DNA from: Apoda limacodes
Lineage: Eukaryota > Arthropoda > Insecta > Lepidoptera > Limacodidae
Direction: 5' to 3'
Assembly: GCA_946406115.1 (NCBI GenBank)
Contig: OX291544.1
Location: 31,017,521-31,081,520, forward strand
Length of the DNA: 64,000 nt
Under the pieces are notes generated by a model that saw only the letters and a program-made list of their open reading frames with translations, made no database searches and was not told the origin of the DNA. Shown here piece by piece: positions 21,730-33,500 of the stretch. The translations under genes and the position numbers were made by a program. Position 1 is the first letter of the stretch. Each line of letters starts with the position of its first letter.

Positions 21730-21803
21730 CGTTTAGGCCGGTTTTCTTTCAGATACAAGCCCCGTGTCCTAAGCTTGTATCTGAAAGAAAACCGGCCTAA
21801 ACG
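21730..21803. repeat. Perfect 31-bp inverted repeat (hairpin, 12-nt loop)
   Basis: Arms 21,730-21,760 and 21,773-21,803 are exact reverse complements. The left arm starts CGTTTAGGCCGGTTTTCTTT. The loop is CCCGTGTCCTAA. Neighbouring text also has small inverted words (AGGACACCC, AGGGTGTC at about 21,611-21,628). Confidence 0.95.
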
Positions 21804-21829
21804 TTGACCTCGCACATCGAAGGTTCCTC

Positions 21830-22200
21830 ACTTAATAATTTCTTAAAAGATTTTTGTTCCTCCTCAATCAACGTTATCGATGTAGGTAACACAAATTGAT
21901 TGTTTCTAACAAACACTTTATTAATAACCAAAAAAAATTGAATTTGTAAGCTTGTAACTACGCCCAATACTAAAAGATTTACCGAGCTATTTCAGTACGC
22001 CATTGACTTAAAATAGCATATAATTCATCATATTTCACAGGTTTTTATGTAATCTTTAAGGATACAAATATTTCATGTTTTTCTAACAAATTTTAGACTC
22101 AGTAATTTCGGAGTTGAGGCGGGAAATGGTCAATTTTCATCTATTTTAGGTACCTACAGTTTGCAAAACTTGATTTTAATATTTAGATTTACTTCCCAAA
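21830..22200. other. Spacer, nothing recognised
   Basis: AT-rich; no feature supported. Confidence 0.35.
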
Positions 22201-22229
22201 AGCCCCTGTGAGTAGAGAGTGATATTTAC

Positions 22230-22400
22230 GACCTTGTTTGAATCACAGAAACCCATATATATATACCAAATTCAAACTTATTCGGAGTAAATTGGCTGTA
22301 ACCAACGGACAGACAGACATACGAATGATCTTATATCTAAGGAACCCTTATAGGATTACTCCTTTTTTTTATAAGGCTGCACGGATCCATTATAAGACAA
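22230..22400. repeat. Weak interspersed repeat remnant
   Basis: ACGGACAGACAGACATACGA followed by AAGGAACCCTTATAGG resembles the GGAC/TCTG tract and GGGTTCC core of rD. Too diverged to bound. Confidence 0.35.
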
Positions 22401-23400
22401 AACACGCGGTTCCATCAACACCAAGTAGAAGAACCAATATAATAAAAAAATGTCATGCCGTTCATCAGATTGTTTCATTTAATTTTATCTTATGCAGTTA
22501 GGTCCTAGTACGGAACCAACGTCGTGTGAGTTTTGCTTACAATATCTGTTTGTGGTTGGTTTTTATAGAGAATTATGTATGATTTGATATCACTTTTTAT
22601 TAATAACAAAGCATTTTATCAATAAAGTATTATAAGAGTATAGATTCTGGTATTGGTTAAATTCCGTTGAGTACAGTCGATACTTTTTTGCTGTCGCAGG
22701 TTTTGCTGGCGAATGAAATGGCAATAAATTCACGAAACGCGACCGCTCGCTCAATTCCCTAAATTGAAAAAAGTGCTAGTTAAAAAAGAGAGTACAATTT
22801 TATACTTCATCTATATGTTTGAAATAAATCATTTGTGCAAATACTTTGTTTTATGATTTTTTGATTAAAGATAATTATTTGATATAACAAAGAACTGAAA
22901 CACGCGCCTGATCAGATTTTTATGGAAACCAGATACACCTTAATCTGGGACATGTTGGTTATCAAATACAAAACCTTCTGATGATAAGAATTAGCCATAA
23001 GTCCAGTGAAGTGCAACACAACTACAGTGTTTGTAGTTATTTTAGTTGTTTTAACCAAAGTTACTGGATATTACACTTCAAAGTTTGTTGTTTACTCTCG
23101 CCTTTTACTAGGAAATCCATTCAGAACTTTAAATAAAACTTACATAAAGATACTTTACTAAGAAACTTTGAATATCTTTAAGAGAGTTACTTCAGGTACA
23201 TTTCTCTCAAGAGAAATTAGTTTACATTTGTCTAGCCTAAGACTGTGACCGGGCTCTAAGAAAACGATGTACCTAAATGTTTAAGATCTCCGCGAGTTAA
23301 AATAATTTAAGCTCGAGAGTTTTATGACAATAATTGGTTACTGTTTTATTTTTTCTTCAAAATTAGACTTGCAACATTTAAACTGCCGTATGATGATTAT
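22401..23400. other. Spacer, nothing recognised
   Basis: No coding or repeat structure supported. Confidence 0.35.
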
Positions 23401-23403
23401 TTA

Positions 23404-23500
23404 ATACTAGATTTTGGCCGTGGCTTCGCCCGCTCCGTATTTGGTCATTGCCGTGGGATTTCTACGGACATGGTAAAGAGTGTTATACTCTGCTACTCCA
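23404..23500 (+). repeat. rA 5' fragment
   Basis: Starts TACTAGATTTTGGCCGTGGC and CTTCGCCCGCTCC, then GGTCATTGCCGTGGGATTTC. The match fades after about 23,500. Confidence 0.6.
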
Positions 23501-24945
23501 GCTATCTCGAGTTAAAAATCAAGTTCCTCTGTTGCAGTTTGCTTTCCTTGGTTGCATCATTATATCATTCTTTATACGCTCCACTGCACAGTCCTCTCGT
23601 TGAAGAAGGAGGTTTAGGTCATAGTCGTGGTGACTACTTTGTCAAGCAGTTTAATGTGTGGACTTACACTATTACCCTTCATTAAAAAAAATTGTTTAGA
23701 CTATTTGCTTTACGAAACTGTACGTACAAATTTTTAATTTTGTAGTTTTTAAGGTATTTACAATTTTTACCCAATTTTGTGTCAAAAATTGTGAAACCTC
23801 TGGTTTAGAATACCTAGTTTTTAATGTGATCGAGAGATCTTACGGCATTTTTTTTTTGCGTCGCACGAATTCTCACTTTATTGACTCGATTTTATGAACA
23901 AAGATAGATTGAGATACCAAAAAGGACAAAGAATACGTTTATCCTGATCAAAAGTTTCGACGGAAGTTTTTTTTGCGCGTGAAATCATACAGTGCGGATC
24001 TCGTCTATACTCCATTTCAAATAGTAGGTACGCGTGATACGAGAGTTTTTATTTAATCGCAGCCCCAGGGGAACACAATGAAGTTTATGAATATTTAGTT
24101 TTGAACATATTTATTTTTTATTTCACCTATACAATTTATTTCTAAAATTATTATAAATTATACATTTATTTTCAAAAACAAAATTACACAATGCCACGTA
24201 CGTTGCTATTTGGAATGGTATAGTATACCGTATGATACTTATATCTAATTCACAATAAAATCTAATATTCATATGTTGTAAAAATTGATACGAGCGATTT
24301 TTAAGTAAAAATTAAAAATAAGTTACAATTATTTTTAAATATATTTAATACCTCCAAATATGTATGAAAATTTATACCACAGTGTTCGCTCAAATAAATT
24401 TTGACGTGCTAACATTTATGAATAAAACATTAAGGCCCAGTTCCTGCAGTGAAATTTCTCTCAGTCTAATACTCTCAGTTTTACTATGTATCTAGCGAGT
24501 GAGTGTTCCCTCGGGGAACCCTAATCCTAATTCAATTTGCACATTCATGCGCTATTAGAATAAATTTTTCACATTGTTGTGAATCTCAATTTGATTTTGA
24601 ATTCATTTTCATTCTATATCACGTAGTGTGGATATTATCAAAATTGCTCTCCACCTGTCGTGTACTAAGAGTTTTTTGGATCAGGTTCATCCCCATGTAT
24701 AAAAATGTAGAACTAAATTATGAACGGTAAATACAATACAAGGTCGATCTTTTTGTGGATCATACAAACATTATAAGGCTGACGTGTGGAAATCCAGTAT
24801 AGTGTCGTACCGGGTTTTTATAGGATATCCACATTAATAAGTTAAAATTCTTCAAACAGTTAATGAGGTCAGTACAGTAGTGCCGAAGATTTTTCCTTAC
24901 GTTTAGGTACCTACAAACAACCAATCCAAATACTAACCAAACACC
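23501..24945. other. AT-rich spacer
   Basis: No feature supported. Short open frames here have no recognisable content. Confidence 0.35.
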
Positions 24946-24949
24946 ACGT

Positions 24950-25062
24950 TAGTTAACTTTGAATATCGTTTCCAACAAACATATGTGTTACAGTTCCTCT
25001 AAATAAAATGCTAGATGGCGCTGTAACTTTATTATTTGTTGTTATACTTTAGAGCTCACACA
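24950..25062 (-). repeat. rC fragment
   Basis: The minus strand reads TATAACAACAAATAATAAAG, AGCGCCATCTAGC and TTGGAAACGATATTC, the same order as at 47,425-47,565. About 50 bp of the family's middle is missing. Confidence 0.65.
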
Positions 25063-25184
25063 TACTATAGCTGTAAGATTAAAGCTAGTATGTGTTACTG
25101 TTTTCACTATAAAACAAATATGTTATTAAGAGTTTATAAACAGTTACACATTTTTTATTGGAAAAATATCCCCTAAGGGACAAA

Positions 25185-25445
25185 ACAGGGGATAAAAATT
25201 TGAATGACAATACCAAAACCTTTGTGTCTAGAGACTTGAAATTTTGCACAGAGGTTTCTGTTACAAAGTAAGTGAGCACAAAAAAGGATTTTGCAACTAT
25301 AAACCCTATATAACCTAGCAAAATAGGGAAGTAAAATTTTTGGTTGAAAATTCTTTATTATTGTAGGCAAAACCGTAAACAGTCAAAAGCAGACTTTTTA
25401 TCCCAAAAATACACGCGGACGAAGTTGCGGGCAGAAGCTTGTATA
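25185..25445 (-). repeat. rB copy, terminal part
   Basis: Contains GTAAACAGTCAAAAG and ends ACGAAGTTGCGGGCAGAAGC. The same order is found at 44,160-44,295 and 58,270-58,415. The outer end is the reverse complement of the rA start. Confidence 0.65.
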
Positions 25446-25604
25446 ACATAAAGATATTTATCTCTGCTTTGTTTTAATAAACTTGATATAAAAGTTAATT
25501 TGCCAAATCGAAATAAATAAATTTAAATAAACATGTATTTCGTAGGCTAGGCATAGGTATAGGTTGTATATTTGTCTTATTTGTATTTAAATAATTGTAT
25601 GTAA

Positions 25605-25956
25605 TTAACCCTTAATTAGGCGCATGGGGTCAACACAATTTCAAATTTAAAAAAATATGTGTTAGAGTGTTTGAAGTGCGCCAGCGGTCCTTCTAGCTTC
25701 CTAACTACCCGCAGGGTTCGCAAAATAATCGCGACCAGATTTGAATTTTTTTTATTTTTTGGATTTTTTATTTCATTTATTCGTTATTTTTTTTGTTTAT
25801 TTATTAGTTATTATAATACAATATCTTGATATATTTCATAATAAATAGTTTTATTTATTTCTTATTATATCATGTTTTTATTTAGTTTGGGGTCACTAGA
25901 GACCGAGCCATGCGACTAATTGTGTAATTTTCTTAATGCGCCTAATTAAGGGTTAA
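25605..25956. mobile_element. piggyBac-type MITE with TTAA target duplication
   Basis: TTAA at 25,605-25,608 and 25,953-25,956 flank perfect 17-bp terminal inverted repeats: CCCTTAATTAGGCGCAT (25,609-25,625) and its reverse complement (25,936-25,952). The interior (310 bp) is AT-rich with no open frame. piggyBac elements insert at TTAA, duplicate it and start with CCC, so superfamily assignment is well founded. The element would depend on a transposase encoded elsewhere. The perfect ends suggest a young insertion or recent activity. Confidence 0.85.
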
Positions 25957-26197
25957 TATTATAGTACCATTAACTACGTTCTCAGTTATTTCAGGCACAA
26001 ACATTACACGAAAGCTTTTAGTGCTTTTGCTGCACATAAATTCAACAAAAGCTCTTAATCAGGCCGGTGCATTTTTTCCGCGCCATTATTTCGGATGGAT
26101 TCAACACTGTTCTTTTTTGAAATCTATTCATTTATTTTAATTATTAACAAAAGAAAGAAGCTGCCTTTTTATTTTCAGAAACGTAAAGTATCTAAAT

Positions 26198-26468
26198 AAT
26201 TATCAAGTGAGAGTCGGACAAGATAATTTTTTTTTAATTGCTCAAAAACTGTAAAATCCTTGTTTAATGATCATAGCACATGTACTTGTGTAATTATCAA
26301 GTGAGAGTCGGACAAGATATTTTTTTTTAATTGCTTAAAAACTGTAAAATCCTTGTTTTATGATCATAGCACATGTACTTGTGTTTTATGATCATAGCAC
26401 ATGTACTTGTGTTTTATGATCATAGCACATGTACTTGTTTTATGATCATAGCACATGTACTTGTGTAA
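26198..26468. repeat. Two-level tandem repeat: 2 x about 94 bp plus extra 27-29-bp units
   Basis: A unit starting AATTATCAAGTGAGAGTCGG occurs at 26,198-26,291 and again from 26,292. Its last part, TTTTATGATCATAGCACATG plus TACTTGTG, is then repeated three more times up to about 26,465. The start of the unit (CAAGTGAGAGTCGGAC) resembles the rD terminus. Confidence 0.9.
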
Positions 26469-26912
26469 AAAAGAAACTAAATTTTTCCAACAACTAAGCA
26501 AATTTTACCAAAATTGATTTCTGAAGATGATTGCAAACGAGTTGAATTTGCAAGAATTTGATTAATTTTTTTACAGTCCTGAGTACACTTTTTGACGTAA
26601 AAAATATGTGTTATAGTTTAAACCTTAATTAATTTAATTTGCTAATATTATAATAATTTGGCTATTAAAACACTTAGAAAGAAAAATAATTCTAACACTC
26701 TATTTTTGTGTTTAAATTAAAATAGTTTGGAAAGCTAAGAATGATATTCTCGTGATTCTTATTCCATAAACTATATATTAATATGACCAAGTGAATTTGC
26801 TAATTTCATAATTCTAAATAAATATTTGAAGTTTATGTGGACAAAAAAACGAGAAAATCGAGAAATTCAAGGTGCGGTCATGTGCTGTCGCCTACCGTAG
26901 GTGGAAATGTGT
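26469..26912. other. AT-rich spacer
   Basis: No feature supported. Confidence 0.35.
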
Positions 26913-26913
26913 C

Positions 26914-29460
26914 TTTTTTTTTTTTATAATTTATTCAGTTTAGGCTACAATAATTGAGCACTTATGAATGTCACTACGCCATCGGTTCGTTAGTCTACAG
27001 GGTGGGAGACCTTGTACTGAGAAGAACCGGCAAGAAACTCAGCAAGGGCATTTCTTTTCTCCCTTTCTCTTAAAGCGTCCAATTAAAATATTGGCCCCTA
27101 TCATAAAAGGACACTTTCCATTACAAACATAAAAAAAAATGAAATATAAAGCACAAAAACAACATAAAAAAGTATCTGATATAAACAAAAGAGAGAACAG
27201 AAAGTTTATGTATTCATCACTAAGAAATAATCAATGTCTTACAGTATTAATAAACAAAACAATAAAGTAAGACTAAATACTAAGAATACAAAGAAGTTTG
27301 CAAGATCAGACCAGCCTCCACAGGCGGCACCCGTTCACGAGTATGACACATGAATCAGCCATCGCTTCGCTCAACCATGTTTTAGGGAACGTAACGACCC
27401 GACACACACACCACCACCGCAGAGACACTTTGAGAGAGCATGACACACTCAAGCAACTCCAATAAAACTTCGATCGTACTAGTTACAATGTGTGTAGTAA
27501 AGGAACAAAATATAAGAGGAGAAGATTGGAAGGTTCGTAATGCTTTACTACCAAGAAGCAAATAAACTCACTAGTTAATCTTTTATACATCATATATAAA
27601 TACAATATAGCCTTACACTAGGTAATAACATAATAAACAATGTTTTAATTTAAAAAAAAATTTCAAATGCCCCAATACAAATCAATTAAGTTCTAATTTT
27701 TCCAAGCATTTTTATCATTTATGTATTTATCAACTTTGTAATAGCTTTTTTTCATAAAACTATCTTTGACATATTTTTTAAATTTATTTGAGGGTAAATT
27801 AACCACATGTTCTGGAATTTTATTGTAGAAAAATATACTTTGTATTGCGAAAGAGCTATGTACCTTCTGAAGACGACATTTTGGAACTACCAATTTATCC
27901 TTATTCCTTGTATTAACACTGTGGAGGTTACTATTTTTAGCAAATAAGTGACAATTTTGGCGTACATACATTATAAAAGCGAAGATATATTGGCAAGGAA
28001 CAGTTAAAATATCAATTTCCCTAAATAGTTCCCTAAGAGAAATTCGAGGTCCTAATTTATAAATTGACCGTGCTCTCTTTTGCAAAATAAAGACTGTATC
28101 AATATCAGCTGCCTTACCCCAAAGCAAAATGCCATAAGACATGACGGAATGGAAATAGCTAAAGTAGACCAAGCAAGCAGTGTCAACATCTGTAAGCTGC
28201 CTAACTTTCCTAACTGCATAGGCAGCTGAACTGAGTTTTCCTGCAAGAACTGAAATGTGAGGGTTCCACTGCAGCCTATTGTCTAATGTAATACCTAGAA
28301 ACACTGTTGAGTCTAATAGTTCTATTTCTTGTCCGTTTAGGGATAATTTTGTACGTATGTTTCTGACATTTGGCATCATAAATTTTAAACACTTAGTCTT
28401 TTTCGCATTAAGAAGTAAATTATTTGCCGTAAACCACTGAAGAACCTAAGAAAGCGCACTACTTACGTCGTCAAAATTAGTTTTATTTCTGTCAACTTTA
28501 AATAAAAGAGATGTGAAAGCAAATAGTACAATCTTGCACAGCTTCTCCACAAAGAAAGGCAAGTCATTTATGTAAATTAAAAATAGAAAAGGACCTAAAA
28601 TAGAACCTTGAGGAACTCCTAATTTTACTTCAGAGCCATTGGATTTTACTTCATTGATTTGAACCTTCTGCATTCTACTACTCAAATATGAGCGGATAAG
28701 CTCAAGAGCCAAATCTGCAATACCATAATGACTCAGTTTCCGTATAAGAGTTTCATGTTGCACGCAGTCGAATGCCTTTGATAGATCACAGAAGATACCA
28801 ATAGCATTTTGTGACTGTTCCCAAACAGCAAATATATGCTGTATAAGGGCAACACCTGTGTCAGTTGTGGAACGCCCTTTTGTAAAACCAAACTGTTGAG
28901 GATAAAGTATTATTTTACTATATTTCATTAAGTCTGGGAAAATCCCTTCGTCAACACACTTATTAAATATTATGGCTGAGATTGGTGCTATAATATCAAT
29001 AATTCCGCCAAGGACTTTGACTGATATACCCCATAGGTCACAATTTTTTTTTTGAGCTAGTAATTTAAATGTCTTTATGATGTCTTCAGAGGTAACATGC
29101 TCAAATTTAAATATAGCCTTGCATTTATTTACATTACATTTTAAAAGTAACTCTGATTCTAATGGAGAGGAATTTAATGCATTAGTTGTAATTGTAGGCA
29201 TTTCAGTAAAATATTTCTCAAAAGAGTTAGCAACATCAAGATCTGAATCAATTATTTTTGAATTTACAGTAAGTGAATAATGATTGTCACGTGGTTTAAT
29301 TTTTCCTGTTTCACTATTTATTACATTCCATGTGGCCTTTATTTTATTATCAGAATTTTTAATTTTATTACTTAAATGTATTGATTTTGCAACCCTGCAT
29401 ACTTTTTTAAATATTTTTGTTTATAACGGCACGCTTTTGCTAAGGTATGCCATAGCCTTA
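26914..29460 (-). mobile_element. LINE-c, 5'-truncated minus-strand copy
   Basis: The T run at 26,914-26,925 is the poly(A) tail. Next to it the minus strand reads CCGGTTCTTCTCAGTACAAG and ACGAACCGATGGCGTAGTGA, a common lepidopteran LINE 3' end. The RT reading frame lies at 27,693-29,440. There is no endonuclease domain, so the 5' end was lost near 29,460. It is not excluded that the 3' end at 26,914-27,120 belongs to a separate insertion, since 27,130-27,690 holds nothing recognisable. No target duplication was seen. Confidence 0.7.
27693..29440 (-). pseudogene. LINE-c reverse transcriptase, catalytic box destroyed
   Basis: Read on the minus strand. A linker comes first (SIHLSNKIKNSDNKIKATWN, about 29,330-29,390), then SEDIIKTFKLLAQKKNCDLW, a deletion joining the early RT directly to LYPQQFGFTKGRSTTDTGVA, motif A intact (FCDLSKAFDCVQHE), block 4 (GVPQGSILGPFLFLIYINDL), and VLFAFTSLLF where the catalytic F/YADD should be: two Asp codons are replaced by one Phe codon. 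A stop or frameshift near 28,380-28,445 separates the C-terminal part (27,693-28,379), which is clean: LNGQEIELLDSTVFLGITLD, IYKLGPRISLRELFREIDIL. The fragment at 5,444-5,830 is the same family. Dead as an enzyme. Confidence 0.85.
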
Positions 29461-30535
29461 ACGTGATCACGGCACTAATAACAGAGTCGACACAACACTA
29501 TACATAATCTAAAAAAGGTATTGCGCTAAGATCCTTTTAAACCAACCACAAATTATCATCAAATTATCTGTAGTGCAAAATAAAAAATAAAATATGTAGA
29601 GAGTCGAGTAAAGCAGACTAATTCGTGCTGCAACCCGAACTTAACGAAGACTGGTTGAGCGTTAACTCAATAATGAAAACACATGGACGAGTATTTCGTT
29701 TCTATTTTTCAAACCAATTGAAATATCGATAACGTTAAGTTAGTTTAATAGTAACTTCATTGGGCTACTTAAGAAAATAAGTAGTGGTCAACTTACTACA
29801 GTACATTGTGTATTAAGAAGGGTGGTAAGGAGAAAATCACTAACGAGAGACTATTACGAAGGCTTAGGCCGTAAGCCGGAGGTTTTAATGACTTGAGTTT
29901 GTAATTTCTGTATCGCCCGTGTTACACACAATGTTTTTCATCACATTTGCAAGTAATTAAATAGAATATATAGTGAATAAATAAATAATTTCACCAGAAC
30001 ACAATTGAGATGGCGGCAATAGAAAAGTAATGGTGCCACCGCCTAACAAATTTATGAATTAAAAAGTTTTGGCTTAAAAACTGTAATTGCTCGCTTGGTA
30101 CATAGTTTATATTGTTTGGCTGTCAGCTTTTATACATAACTGAAAGAATAAGCGCGTCATTACCGCCCGCGGGTTGTATGAACGCGCGCTTCTCCTTAAT
30201 TAAAAAGCACGTGGAAGTAATTAAGGTCTTTGCACCCACTTTGCCTGCACGTAATGATATTGTTTACAAGTAGAGTAATAAAAAAAAATATTAGCTATGA
30301 GAGCTTAGCACAAAGACAATATCAAGTAATCCAAAAAAAATGACTAATATTAGTACATTACCAACATTTTTATACATCGTAAATCAAGACGGTAGTTTAA
30401 AAAGTGCATTGTAACAAAAATGAACGAATTCATGAAAGCTGCTGGGTATTTTGTTATAATCTCGAAAACAAAAAACAATAAAAACAATTAAATTTGCCTT
30501 TCGAGGATTTGCTAATAAAATTAAAGAAAAGATGA
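29461..30535. other. Spacer between two minus-strand LINEs
   Basis: No gene or repeat recognised. Short GC patches near 29,830-29,880 and 30,160-30,200. Confidence 0.4.
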
Positions 30536-33500
30536 TTTTTTTTTTTTTTTTTTATACCACTAAGGTGGCAAACAAGCTTACGGTCCGCCTGATGGTAAGC
30601 GGTCACCGTAGCCTATGGACGCTTGCAACACCAGGGAAGTCACTTGCGCGTTGCCGACCCTTCAGAAATCTAATAACTTCTTTCTTGAAGAACTCCATAC
30701 TTTAGTCCTTGCAGAAAACCTTGGCAGGGAGCTGATTCCACAACTTAAGCGTTCGCGGGAGGAAGTTTCTCTGAAACCGCACTGTGCGCGACCATTTAGT
30801 TTCTAAAATGTGAGAATGAATTCCTTGCCGATAGCGAGCGGTGCGATGGTAGAAAGTAGCCGTGGGCATCATTTCGAACAATTCCTCAGAACACAACCCA
30901 TTGTACAAGCGTTAGAACACACACAGTGAGGCAAAGTCTCTCCTCAGACTTAAGGGCTCGATACCGCAAGTGAGTTTGGAATCGTCGACAATTCTCACAG
31001 CCCGTCGTTGAACCGAGTCAAAAGGGCCAAGCTGGTATCCGGGTGCACCCGCCCAGAGATGGCAGCAGTACTCCATATGGGGCCGAAAAGTAACAACCTT
31101 TGCCCCGACGTGAAGTACTGCTTCGCTCTGTTTTGTGGACGCCAGCTTCACCTTATCTTGTAAATGATCTGGGAACTGAACATCGCTGGAGATGTCGACA
31201 CCAAGAATCCCAATGCTCTTGGAGATGGAGAGGGGAGTGTTCTGGAATTGTGGGACTACAGTGAATGGAGTTTTCTTAGCGGTGAACGCGCACACTTGTG
31301 TCTTTGTAGGGTTGAATCGGACCAAGTTTACCCGTCCCCAGTCAGAGACCTGGGACAGTGTGGTCTCGATTTGAGACACAAGTTCTCCGCGGTTTTCCTC
31401 CACAACGGAACGAGGGATGTTTGCACGACCCGTGTAAAAAGCGTCTCCAGTACTGTCATCTGCATAGCAATGTATGTTGTTGATGTCCAACATGTCACTG
31501 ATATGCAGTAGAAACAGCACAGAGCCTTGAGGGACACAAGCATTAATGTCCATGCTATCAGAGCAACTACCGTCAACTACGGTTCGTATGCGTCTGCCGG
31601 ACAAAAAGCTAGCCACCCATTTGCACAAACCCTCGGGCACTCCGTAAGATGGCAACTTCGATAGAAGGTAGTCCAGGCTACATGCCAATGCCTCCCCCTG
31701 ACTCTCAATGGCTAGTGCCCATCGGTGTGTGAGATACACTAGAAGGTCACCAGTCGAGCGACCGAGCGAAAGCCATATTGACGGTCACTGACCAGATCGT
31801 GTACTTCTAGGTATCTTAGAAGCTGTGTGTTGATCACACGCTCCATCACTTTAGAGAGGAGAGAGGTAATAGCGATAGGCATGTAATTCGATGGATCTGA
31901 TGAATCGCCCTTTTTGGGCACCGGGTGCACATTCGCAGTCTTCCATGAAGACGGAAATTGCCTAGTGTGGTAGGAAAGCGCGAAGAGGCGCGTGAGTACA
32001 GGACATAACTCAGGAGCACACTGCTTAAGCACCATTGCTGGTATACCGTCTGGCCCACTCGACTTATGAACGTCTAGAGAAAGCAACGCCCGCCTGACCT
32101 CCCACTGCGTTATGGAGATTTCCGGCATAGTAGGTGGTACAGCGCCTTCATCGTTCATGTTCGAGTTCGAGGCAAAGATACTGCCCAGTAGATCGGTTTT
32201 CTTTTTAGCACTATGGGCCAAGTCACCATCGGTCTTTCGCAGTGGTGGTAACGACGACTGGCAAACGTTCCCTTCGGCAGCCTTGGCAAGCGACTAGAAA
32301 GCACGACTTCCAGAAGGATAGCTCGCAAGTCGCCCACCTATTTTGCCGATGAATTGGAATTTAGCTCTGGCAGTTGCTTTCTTACTGAACCTCGAAGCAG
32401 CATTTAATTTGCGTTTTAACTCAGAAATATTCGGATCCTTATTATAACGAGCCGTGGTCCAAGCCTGATATGCATTTTGCTTAAGAATTTTAGCTTTTCT
32501 GCAAGACCTATTAAACCACGGTCGTTTTTTGACGCCGGCAGCTACTCGCGGGTTAGGAATATAACATTCCATACCAGCAAGGATTGTCTCAGTGACTGCG
32601 GCTGCGAAGACGTCAGGATCTTCTGAGTTAAAGCAGATCTGCCTCCACGGGTACGATGCATAAAATTCTCGCAATCCATCCCAGTCTGCCGACTTATAGT
32701 GCCACACACGATGCCAATTAGTTGGCCCAGAAGGATCGGGTTGTGTGCATGACACTTGAGTCCGAACGAGACAGTGGTCCGAGGAGCCAAGAGGCACATC
32801 CACTGAGACGGAGTATCCGTCCGGATGAGTAGTCAGCAGAAGGTCCAGTAAGGAGCTTGTACGTTCCTCTATATCTGGTATTCTCGTTGGAGAAATTACC
32901 AGCTGAGAGAATCCATAGGTTAGAGTAAATGCATGAGCAGATATCCCAGCATAGTAATTGGTTCGAGAACTGCGCCAATCGCGATGGTGGGTGTTAAGGT
33001 TTCCCAAAATAACTAGTTCTGCTGTAGGATATTGCTCTAGAACTTTGTCAGTCGTCAAACTCAGATGCGTGAAAAGTCGAGTTACGTCCATGTCACCGCT
33101 ATGAGACCTGTATAGGCACGCATAGATACGAGTGTGGCCGCCGTAATCTACGCGCACCCACAATATCGACAGGTCCCTGTCTTCAAGGCTATGAAGGCGG
33201 CGACAGCAGATATCCTCCCGGACGAACATACATACACCGGCACGACTCATAAAATTGTGTTCGAGTTTGTAGCCGGGATAGTGAAGGTATGATGTGTCGG
33301 CCGGGCATGATATCTGCGTCTTCGTTAGAAAAAGAATGGTCGGCTGCACAGTTTCGAGATGGTGGTGGACTGCGTTAAGATTTGCGTGAATACTCTGATG
33401 TTGCAAAAATCCACATTATATGTGGATGGAGTAGCCGCTGTACAAACTCTTTTCTTTTTCGTTCTCATGGCCATAATAATATAAAAAAAGTTACTAAGAC

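Noticed and set aside
22238..22501. Open frame of 87 codons, plus strand
   Set aside because: Runs through a decayed repeat (GGACAGACAGAC tract); no motif.
26900..29520. Target duplication for LINE-c
   Set aside because: No shared word of useful length next to the T run and near 29,460.
31164..31511. Plus-strand frame of 115 codons
   Set aside because: Antisense shadow of the LINE-d reverse transcriptase.
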